DNA of 64,000 nt from Diospyros lotus. Taxonomy: Eukaryota > Streptophyta > Magnoliopsida > Ericales > Ebenaceae. The position numbers were made by a program, and so were the translations under genes. The notes under the pieces were generated by a model. That model had not been told where the DNA came from, made no database searches, and saw only the letters and a program-made list of their open reading frames with translations. The stretch is from positions 35,568,116-35,632,115 of the forward strand of contig NC_068347.1 of NCBI RefSeq assembly GCF_014633365.1. Direction: 5' to 3'. Positions 35,001-45,100 of the stretch are shown here, one piece after another. Within the stretch, counting starts at the first letter, position 1. Every line of letters begins with the position of its first letter.

Positions 35001-35642
35001 ATGAATTAATTGAGAGTGAAATGACTAATTGCGATTTAAAAGAAAATAATAATATAATAATTTTCTATTGAGTGCAAAAGATGTAGGAAAAGAAAATCAA
35101 TCAAGACTTGAACTTTCAATTTGTAGCAGCTGGGGTCCTGAACCAACTAAAACCCCCAAAGCAACTTACATAGTTACTATGCATTCTCAACCACAAAAAA
35201 AATCCCACATTGTAAACGTCGCCTAATATTCTCCACCACAGAAGCATACATACTAAACCATGTAACTCTGAAACCAATTAAATATTTTCAGCCACATAAA
35301 CAAACATATTAAGTGACAACTGACCGAAATCATTTACCTTTTTTTTCCCCAAATGTTTCATGGTTGGTGATTTGTTTTATACAACTAAACATAAACAGAA
35401 CCGAGCACATAAAAGTTCTAAAGAGAGTATTTTCTCTGCAAAGTCGCATAGGTTTTTATCCGATAAAATCAAACTGGGATTCCTCAAAAACGCAGCGACC
35501 AAAATGGGTAAGAAGGGGAAATTTAACAGAAAAATCTATTTTTTCTTGAGTTTTACATACACGGTAAGAGGCGGGGGGAAAGGAGAAAGGAATTTGGGAG
35601 CTACTTACCAAGAGAAATGGACGGAGTTCCAGCGATCGCCAT
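26062..35642 (-). CDS. pyridoxamine 5'-phosphate oxidase-like FMN-binding split-barrel protein, probably plastid-targeted
   Basis: Twelve exons on the minus strand: 35642-35609, 34567-34444, 33741-33516, 33324-33222, 33132-33068, 32184-32065, 31969-31868, 30687-30534, 29738-29629, 28800-28651, 27493-27398, 26175-26062. They total 1,398 nt and encode 465 aa; all phases agree. The N-terminus (about 55 residues, Ser-rich, few acidic) could be a plastid transit peptide. Residues about 110-330 form the FMN-binding split-barrel region, with LTPAEIARTTVEGNSSALLV, EHISWAEFQYVIDEYGDIFF, NPVNVLIGMDITTYENRKVA and YRLEIMRIELFSVYGVQ. The last 120 or so residues resemble the DUF2470/HugZ-type domain (PDVLVHSTSAIVEHFSEQG, ANLIGVDSLGMDVR), ending GLRDLDPF. 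I place it with Arabidopsis At3g21140/At1g51560-like proteins, from memory. The substrate is unknown. Exon 9 ends at a GC donor. The gene is head-to-head with the PEP-mutase-like gene and its introns hold LINE and SINE-like fragments. Confidence 0.8.
26176..27397 (-). other. intron 11 of the FMN-binding gene
   Basis: GTAAAC donor at 27,397 and ATGCAG acceptor at 26,176. The open frame at 26,545-26,910 has no recognisable family. No repeat could be named. Confidence 0.5.
27494..28650 (-). other. intron 10 of the FMN-binding gene
   Basis: AT-rich intron bounded by GTAGTA and TTTGCAG. No gene or repeat recognised. Confidence 0.6.
28801..29628 (-). other. intron 9 of the FMN-binding gene, GC-AG type
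   Basis: The donor reads CAG|GCATGT and the acceptor ATTCTGCAG. Only this junction keeps frame between the exon ending in GVQ and the exon starting SAIGLQD. The exon side CAG and intron GCAnGT match the strong consensus known for GC donors. Confidence 0.75.
30797..30834. repeat. poly-G run followed by (AG)n
   Basis: 20 consecutive G followed by about eight AG units in intron 7 of the FMN-binding gene. Length is likely variable and prone to assembly error. Confidence 0.85.
31083..31370 (+). mobile_element. RTE-type LINE 3'-end fragment
   Basis: The plus strand encodes, with stops, LRWFEHVRRRMIDTSMRQVG and then RRRGRLKENLVGNP, the C-terminal signature downstream of plant non-LTR reverse transcriptases. 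It ends in a GTTGTTGTT tail, typical of RTE-clade elements. It lies antisense in intron 7 of the FMN-binding gene. Confidence 0.7.
32770..32960 (+). mobile_element. possible SINE (tRNA-derived) remnant
   Basis: GGTTAGCCAAGTGGG resembles a pol III A box; GAGATCAATTCTTG about 50 bp later resembles a degenerate B box. A T-rich 3' part follows. Spacing fits a tRNA-derived SINE, but no target duplication was established. Confidence 0.35.
33990..34345 (-). mobile_element. LINE reverse transcriptase C-terminal fragment (RTE type)
   Basis: The minus strand reads, with stops and indels, KLSRVEIENIECKFS, FRYLGSIIQKDGEIS, and then WLKWKSAYKISCDSKIPLK, the standard end of a plant LINE reverse transcriptase. 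It sits in the same orientation as the host gene in intron 2. Confidence 0.75.
34611..34623. repeat. poly-G run
   Basis: 13 consecutive G in intron 1 of the FMN-binding gene. Confidence 0.85.
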
Positions 35643-36197
35643 GGGAACAGAGGGAGGGAAGAGAGAGAAAGTGTGTAGTTTTGGAATTTGGTGTAGAGAA
35701 AATAGAAAATGGATCAGATGTGGCGATGGTGGTGGAGATAACGATGGACTGGTGAGATAGTGAACTGAGTTTGTCTCTATCTGGCGTTAATAGAGTCTTA
35801 AGAAGAAGCTTGGCTCGGCGGCCATCAATTCAAGACCTCGGCGTCGAGTCAGCACAGTTCAGAGAGAGAGAGAGAGACAGAGAGGGCTTCCGGTTCTTGG
35901 CTGCGTCTCCAAATCCCACTCCCCGCCGTATTTTACTACGCTCCAACCCCTCTCTCCCTCACTTGCTTCCACGCGCACGTGCTCCCACGCTCTCTCTCTC
36001 AAACACTCTACTGCCAGGCCGAAATAGGCTGCTGCCACGAAAGATGTATTATTAGGCTTAGAGTGGCAGTAGTCAGTTTCACCGCTACAACATCGACTGA
36101 GACAGTTCTAGATCGACAAAGCACCGAGCTTGGTCCCGATTTGCATTGTGCTTTCCGATCAGGGAGACAGTTCTAGATCGACTGAGAGAAAGAGAGC
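35643..36197. promoter_or_regulatory. putative bidirectional promoter
   Basis: 555 bp separate the start codons of two divergent genes. The interval holds a (GA)n tract at about 35,860-35,880, a palindromic GCACGTGC with a CACGTG core (35,975-35,982) of the G-box type, and a 19-bp direct repeat at 36,099-36,117 and 36,164-36,182 just upstream of the plus-strand start. No strong TATA box is seen on either strand, which is common for housekeeping plastid-protein genes. Shared regulation is inferred from geometry only. Confidence 0.55.
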
Positions 36198-39100
36198 ATG
36201 AAGCTGTCGTCGATGGTTAGCAGAGTCTGCTGTAGCGTCTCTTGCTTCGCTATTTCTCATTTGAAAACCGGTTCGCATCTTCAACATCTATTAGTTTCAT
36301 CGACCACCAAGTCAGCTCTTCTTCTTGTTCGGCCGTCATCGTTATCAAGCAAATTGAGTTGTAGCATTTCCGCTTCAAAACGGGTATGTAGCAGAAGTAG
36401 AACCATCGTAACTTGTTCTGCAGATGGGTCATACCCCACCGGCGGGGAGTCTCCGGCGAAGGCACTCCGGCGGATTCTGGATTCGCCTGGGATTCACCAA
36501 GGCCCTGCTTGTTTCGATGCTCTTAGTGCAAAGCTAGTGGAGAGAGCTGGATTTGATTACTGCTTCACCACTGGTATGAGATTATTTCTCCCCTATCCCT
36601 GTTACTGATTACATGCTCCATGTATCGTTTGCATCTCATTCTAACAATTACTATATGTTAGTTGGTCTCAGGCCTGGCTAATGATAATATATATGTAGTC
36701 TCAAGTGCTCTCAACTAAATTATGAATGTTTGGAAGAATACAAAGCTTTGCAAGGGGGTGTTAGGTGTGGACCTTTAATGTTTGGATAAGTGTCCAAAAT
36801 GTGTTTCTGGCAATGATAGGTTGGATGAATGGGTGTGGCTGTGAATAGAGATGGGGGAGTGTATTGGTTTGGCAGAGATGGGGTGGTGAGAAAAAGGGTA
36901 GTTTGGGGCTTTGGGGTAGGGAAAAGTTGGGGTGGCAAAAAAACAAAGCTACTCATGTTGGATAGGGATAGGGAGGAGAAAGGCATAAAAATTATAAGTT
37001 TGTAAATTTCTAGTCTCCATTAATGATGCTATTCTATCACCATGGACTCCTCTCCAAAGTGCTAGTTGATATAAATTTTTGGATTCCTAAGACTAAGTGA
37101 TATGCTAAGGATCTCTCTAAAATACTATTGATATGTGGTTAGGTAGTGATAAACTCTTGCTATTTAGGATCTGGCATCTATGTTAGGCCACAAATCTTAC
37201 ATCATTGTAACATTTCTCCAACAACTAGCCCCAAAAATATCATTTTGCACTCACATGATAGTAAATTGGTTTAGCTTTGAAGTAATATGTTATGGATATT
37301 GCCAGACCAATGTTGATATGGGTTGGATGACAACAGTTATCCATAAATTGGGAATTTGTTTCCAGACAACCAAAAGTAATGGTAGTTGATTAAATTTTTA
37401 GAAATTGGTGAATAGTGTATATTTTTTAGCTACCTTCAGGGTATTTACTGTATGTTACACTATATTTCTATTACATCATAATAGTGAGAAAGCACTCTTA
37501 AAATTCTGAAAATTATAAGCAACTATGAACAACATTCCTAGTATTTATAAAGCCACGTCCATAAAGTAGTTGGAACTTTTGGCCCTCAACATTCTTGCAT
37601 GTCCAACACATATCGTGGAGTGTCCAACAAGTGTCAGCATTTTACGTGGATGTGAAACATTATTAGGAGTTCTCATGCTTCTTACCTTGTATTTTATTTT
37701 ATTTCTGACAAGAACAGGGATTTAACCTTAAAGGAGATCACCTAGTCTTGGCTCCTTGTACTTGGGGTTGTGGAGAGAGGTAAGAATGGACATACACCTA
37801 AACATTCAACATGTTCGGTCTGATCACATTGGCAACTCATAATCAAGCAAAATGTTGTCAAACCAAATAACCAGCAACCGGTTGCCACTTGCCAGGCCAG
37901 CATTTGTACCAGTGTATCAGCTGGCCTGGTTCACTGGATTTTCATTTCTTTTTTTTTTTCTCTATTTCCGTCTAAATTATAACTTTATTTATTTATTTAT
38001 TTTGAAGTCAAGTCAAGCCTCATTTGACTGTTAACCCTTGACCCTTTCCCTTCCCAGTTCAATACCCTGGTCTGCTTTTCAAAACATTGCTCAAACATCA
38101 TTCTCATGCCTGGTAGGATGAGGTTTTACTACACCATACAATGTCTCCATGATAGTTATATGCCATAAGCCTGAAAAGTAGAATTAGTTGCTATCTTAAC
38201 TTTCAGATTTTGTATTGTGACCTGAACTTTACAGTTTTCTAATCTTTTGCTTCTTATTCTTTGGCTAGGATTTGGAATATCTGCTTCTCGGTTGGGGCTG
38301 CCAGATACTGGATTTCTTTCTTATGGAGAAATGGTAGATCAAGGGCAACAAATTACGCAAGCTGTGTCCATTCCCATTATTGGGGATGGTGATAATGGAT
38401 ATGGTAATGCAATAAATGTTAAGAGAACTGTTAAAGGATATATAAGAGCTGGCTTTGCTGGAATTATTCTTGAGGATCAGGTACATAGATAAAAGATTTT
38501 CTACACTGCAACATCTTGTTAATGTTTTTTCCCATTTTTATTTCATTACACATTTTTTACTGGATTTTATGATTGCAGCATGTAGAACTAGGAGAAGAAA
38601 TACATTTTTTAGGTTCAGGGGTACCCCAAAATGGCATGCCACTTATGGAGTATGTTAATATCTGTACAGCGGGTGTGAAATGCTGCAATTTATGGTTTTC
38701 CAATAATGTCTTAGGGCTCAAGAAATCTGAAGGAGTATCTGCTGCGCAAGGGTCAAGTGGCACACTTGGCCCAAGAGGGAAGTACACGACTTATATTTGT
38801 ATTTATCAAGAAGTGAAAACTATGGTTGACAGATGTAGCATCTGTGACCTAACTTAATTTAACATGAAATTTCATTGTTGATCCAACAAAGGTAGCATCT
38901 GTGACCTAACTTGTGGCAAATAGAAAAAATGAGTCCAAACTTTTCCAGTAAAGTGACAGCAAAACTTAAATGTGACCACAGAAGAACCTGAATTTGTGCT
39001 CTCCAAGGCTATGTTGTTGAAAAATTGCGGTGTTGTAATGACAAATATGTTGTAGTAATCCGAAGATTCCAAAGCACGAAAACTTGCTTTCCTTAAGCTT

Positions 39101-42100
39101 TGTTTGTTCTAAAATATAATGCATAAGGGATCCAAACAAGCCTCTAAGATACAATGGAATCAAATGTAACGTTTGTTGGCAAATGTGCAATTTCTGATAA
39201 CAGACTCAAACACAAGGAATATATAACAAACACAAGAGGCTTTGTATTCTAATTCTGTAGTAAAAGAATACAAAGAATTGATCTTTGAATGCACAAAAAT
39301 TATGAAGTTTTATGTAGGAAGACTAAGGAGAGAAAAACAATATGAATTCTCAAGTGTCCTTAATCCTAGAATACATCAATCTATTTATAGATAATGTTAC
39401 AACCCTTCACCAAAGGTTACAACAATTCATGTGTTATAATCTTTCACCAAAGGTTATAACCATTCATATGTGTTACAATCCTTTACCAAAGGTTAGAACC
39501 AATTCCTATGTGTTACAACTCTTCACCAAAGGTTACAACCAATTCCTTTTGAAAATCTCTCCAACAATCCTCCACCATTTTAAAAATGAATAAAGTTTTG
39601 AAAAACTCTTGTGTAAGTTATCCAAACTTATGCATATATGAATGTGTCTTTTGGACTTGAACCTTCACGTAGCAAAAGCATTTCAAATGTCAATCAAGGT
39701 GGCATGATAGACAAGCTTTGAACCAACGACCCTATCTGATTAATTGGAAATACCTTACGCACTCGTTTGAATGTCCTTATTGTGTTCATAAGTATCGACA
39801 CATGAATAGGCCATGTGTCCCATATCTTGGTTTTCCTTTCATGAATATCTTGAGTAGTTTGCCAAACCACTTTGGAGATGACACCATCTCCGATATTCAT
39901 ATAGGTAGGCTTATCGAAAATGCCAACGTATTTAAAGCATTTTATAGATATCTATATAAGCTTCTTAGGAGCAAATTAGCTCAACCTCCCATTATCGATA
40001 TGTTTCCAAACATTTCTACCTTGGGATTAACTCAACTGTTTGCAATCACTCATATGACGTACTTTACTCATTGAACCGAAGATTTTGATGTTTCAAGTGT
40101 TAGGTTGAGTTTCCATCATTGATGATTATGAATTGGCCACAATCCCATTCCCTTTGACATTTTAGAGACTAAATCCCTTGCAAGGCCTTTCGTTAAAGGA
40201 TCCGTCAATTTTTGACTTAACTTCACATTGTCCATAGTAATGACTCCATCTGAGATCAATTGTTTAACTGTGCTATGACTTAACCCAATGTGTCTAGACT
40301 TGCCATTATATATTTGGCAATATGCCCTAGACAATGTAGCCTCACTATCACAATGGATAGAAACTGGAGGCATAGGTTTAGGCCAAATAGGAATTTTAAT
40401 CAATAAATTCCTTAGTCATTTCGCTTCTTTACTACATGAAGCTAATGTTATAAACTTTGCGGCCATGGTGGAATCCGCTATACAAGTTTGTTTCTTTGAA
40501 ACCCATGATATAACACCTTCACCAAGTGTGAAAATCCATTCACTTGTTGATGCATGATCTTCTCAATCGGTAATCCAACTAGCATTTGTGAATCCTTCTA
40601 AAACTAGAGAATAACTGGAGTAATGTATGCCATAATCCATGGTTCCTTTTAGATATTTCAGAATTCTGTATGCTCCTTACCAATGTAATAGGCTTGGATT
40701 GCTTGTATACCGGCTCATTTTTGCAACAACGAAAGCAATATCTGGTCTTGTAGATGTCATAGCATACATGAAACATCCAATAACCCGAGCATACTCTAAT
40801 TGAGATACTGCTCTACCGGTGTTAGAATACATTCTAACATTTGGATCAAATAGAGTAGATACAGACTTGTAATCAAGATGATCAAACTTTTTCAACACTT
40901 TTTCGATATAGTGTGATTGAGTAAGTATGATCCCGATATCCTTTCTTATGATTTTAATTCCCAAAATCACATCTGCAAGTCCCATATCCTTCATATCAAA
41001 GTTGGATGATAACAATGACTTCGTAGTTTTTATGACTTCTAAGTCTGTTCCGAATATTAACATATAATCCACACATAGACAAATGATAACACCCTTGTGT
41101 CCATTAAACTTGCTATACACACATTTGTTTGATTAATGGATTCTAAATCCATTGGCAACAACAATTTTGTCAAACTTCTCATGCCACTACTTAGGTGCCT
41201 ATTTAAGTCCATACAATGAGTTAATCAACTTACACCCATTTTTTTCTTGTCCCAATAAGATAAACCTTTTCGGCTGCTCCATATATATTTCCTCATCCAA
41301 CTCACCATTTAGGAAAGTTGTTTTAACATCCATTTGATGGATTTCAAACTTATATATGGATGCTAAAGCAATCAATGTTCTTATAGTAGTCGTCCTAGCA
41401 ACCGGTGCATGGGTATCAAAGTAATCAAAGCCTTCCTTTTGAGTGAAGCCTTTAGCTACTAACCTTGTTTTGAACTTGTCTAAGGTTCCATCTACTTTCA
41501 TCTTCTTCTTGAAGATCCATTTACAACTAGTAGGTCTAGAACCTGGAGGAAGATCTACCAACTTCCAAGTCTTCATGTTCATAATAGATGGCATTTTTTC
41601 ATGTATTGCTTCTTTTTAAAGGGCAGAATCATTAGATTTCATTGCCTCTTCATACGTGAGAGGATCAAACTCAATCGACTGCATAATTGCAGTTTGATTT
41701 ATGTGAGTCCCTAGTACCTTCCACTAGATGCATAATGAAATCGGGTCCAAAAGTTTTCTCTTTTCTAGTCCTTTTACTCCTCAACTCCGGAGGTTCTTCA
41801 TTAGCATTTCTATTGTTATCCTCTCTTACTACCGATACAATGGTATTTGGATTTGTAGGTTTAGGAATAGTAGTAAAGTTATTCTCATAGAATATAGCAT
41901 CTCTAGATTCTATCACGATGTTAACTTCAACCGAACTATTAGGTTCTATAACTAGAAACCTATACCCTACGTTCCGCATATCCTAAGGATATGCATTCTA
42001 CTCCTTTTTTACCCAATTTCTTAATCTTTGGATCAGGTAGCCTAACAATAACTCTACAACCCCAAACACGTAGATAAGATAAGTTAGGTTTTATGTTCTT

Positions 42101-45100
42101 CCAAAGTTCATATGGTGTAACCTTATTTCCTTTACTAGGTACTTGGTTAAGAATATGACAAGTCATTCACAATGCTTTGTCACGGATATGCCATTTTAAA
42201 TTTTTGTTTTTATGGTTACTGTTAGCATTGTTATTTCCTACTTCATTATGACTTCCTTATTTTAGTTATTGTATTTCAATTCCAGCTATCAGTCGGTTAG
42301 AATGTTAGGGCCACGTGTGAGGCCTTAGGAAAAGGACAAAAGAATATGTTTAGGAAAAGGACAAGGGAATCCATTGTAACCGCTGGGAAGGACGTGATCT
42401 GCTACATCTGAACCCACCCAAGCGAGTATATTAACTCTTCCAACCTTGTGGGAGAGGCATGAAATGAATAGAACTTTCTCAATTACTCTTCCTCTAGTCT
42501 CTCTGTTCTCGTCTTCTTCTTTCTCTCTGCTCTTGCTATATCTTGTCCTTGAATCTCACTGATTCAAGGTAGTTCTCATTGTCACACCGTGACAATTTGG
42601 TATCAGAGCCCGATTCCGGCCAAAGACTGTTGTTAACTCATGGCGGAGGGAACTCGCATGAAAAACATGGAATCCCAGCTGCAGCTAATTAGCTCCTCCA
42701 TGTCTGAATTCCAGAAACGAGTCGATCAATTAGAGTTGGGGAATGGGCATAACCACGACATGATCATGGCACTTGACCACAGGGTGGAAGGCTCTATAAG
42801 TGGGTTGGAAAGAAGATTGGACGGGACGCTAGTCTAGATGCGAGAGGAGATGATGCAGATGAGGGAAGAAATGGGAACCCAACTTCAATAGTTTATGTTG
42901 ATGTTCACATGTCAAAAGCCAATTAGTATAGCCCCTGAATTCCCTCCTAGAGATAGAATAGAGCCTCTCTTACGAAACAATAGAGGCAATCTCATGCTTG
43001 TAATTCCAGATATGGGGAGTGGTTAGGATGACGAGATAGGGGCAATGCAGAATAGAGATCATGGAGAGCAAGGACATCACCAACAATCGGGGTTTCCCAT
43101 GCCCCGGATGGAGATCCTTGTTTTTTTAGGGAGACAACCTTTGTTGGTGGGTAAGGAAGTGTGAGAAGATGTTTGAATGGTATGACATACCAGAAGGTAG
43201 GAGAATTTCCTTAGCCACTGCCTATTTTGATGATGTAGTGGATGCTTGGTACCAGGGTTGGATCAGTGTGAGGGGTCAACCTACGTGGGGAGAATTCACT
43301 GAGAAACTATGTGAAAGGTTCGGGGAAAGAAGTATGATTGACATTATTGAAGAATTTAACGAACTAAGGCAAGTGGGAGAGCTGAAAACCTACTTGAAAA
43401 GATTTAAAGAGCTTAGGTCTCTCATGAGTAGCCAAGATCCACACCTATTCGAGGCCTATTTCGTGTCCAACTTCTTGAGTGGCCTCAGTGATGATCTAAG
43501 GCCAATGGTTAAGATGATCCAGCCTAGAACGATGGAACAAGCAGTGAAGAGTGCCAGGCTACTAGAGATGGTGGTGGAGGAATTGATGAAAAAACAGAGG
43601 CAACAGACTAAAGCTATGACAATAGGGCCTTCCCACCAAGGCGGGAGAGGAGTAAACCGTGAGTGGACGGGAGGCAATACCGAAGTAAAGCCTCAGTCAG
43701 GCAGTCGGAACAATGACCAGAGGAGACAACCCAGGCTGTGTTTCATTTGCGGGGATAAGTATTTCCCGGGACATCAATGTAGGCGTCAAATTCTCCTCTT
43801 AGAGGGAAGTTCAGAAGTGGTAGGGGAAGAAGAAGGAGATGAAATTGAAGAGTATGAGGAATCTGGCAATGAAGACAATGGGGAGATATCGTTCCATGCA
43901 TTGAAGGGGGTGTTTGACAATAAGATAATTAAAGTGGAGGGGAAGGTAAAGGATAATAGTTTGTTGATTTTGATAGACAATGGAAGCACCCATAGCTTCC
44001 TTGATGAGGACATTGCCAGAAATTTGAAGTGTCTGTTCTTGAACACTCAACCCCTGAATGTGACAATGGCTAATGGGGGCAAGGTACTGAGTAATTCAAC
44101 TTGTTACGGGTTTAAGTGGGAGATGCAAGGAGAGGGGTTTGAAGCGGATCTTAGACTGTTACAATTGGAGGGTTGTGATGTGGTCCTTGTGGTTGACTAG
44201 ATGAAAGGGGTGAGTCCCATAAGTTTCGACTTCAATCGGATGAAGGTCTCCTTTGAGAAAGGAGGGAAAAGGATGACACTAAAAGGAGGAAGGGAGACAG
44301 GAACATGTAAGATGATAACCGAGAAGAGGTTGCATAAAGCCTTCAGAAACAATTGGAGCAAGCTGACTCAACTATTCTCAATTGTAGTTGTAGAAGAGGG
44401 ATGGGAGAAGGTGACGATAGGGGAATTAAGCCTGTCAACTAGCAGCCCAGAAAGGAAGTTTGGCCAGGTACACTCTCAACACCTTATTGATAAATTGCCG
44501 TTAGAATTTGGGGACCTCTTTGTTAAGCCTAACACACTACCTCCACCCATCCGTAACTTGGACCATTCCATCAACCTTAAGCCTAATTCCGAACCCGTAA
44601 ACATTAGGGCCTACAAATATTCGCCAACCCAGAAATTAGAAATCGAAAAAATGGTGAAGGAAATGTTAAATCAGTCCTTCATAAGACCTAGCCATAGCCC
44701 ATTCGCCTCACCTGTGCTCTTAGTAAAAAAGGACAGTTCTTGGCGTTTTTGTATAGACTACCGTCAATTAAACGCCATAACCATAAAAGACAAATTCCCT
44801 ATACCCCTAGTAGAAGATCTAATGGATGAACTACACAATGTAACCAGTTTTTCCAAACTGGACCTTCGATTCGGCTACCATTAGATCAAAATGAAACTTG
44901 AAGATGCCCATAAAACCGCCTTTAGAACCTATCATGGACACTTCGAGTTCTTGGTGATGCCCTTTGGGCTCACTAATGCCCCAACCACTTTCCAGTCACT
45001 CATGAACCGAATATTCGAACCTTATTTGAGATTTGAGAAAATTTATACTAGTGTTCTTTGATGACATTCTTGTGTATAGCCCCACCTTGGACCAGCATTT

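Noticed and set aside
36250..36986. Minus-strand open frames overlapping exon 1 and intron 1 of the PEP-mutase-like gene
   Set aside because: Antisense shadows of a coding exon and a G-rich intron segment, with no recognisable family.
39342..40074. Plus-strand open frames in the copia LTR and 3' region
   Set aside because: Antisense to the copia element; tandem-repeat translation and reverse-strand shadows.
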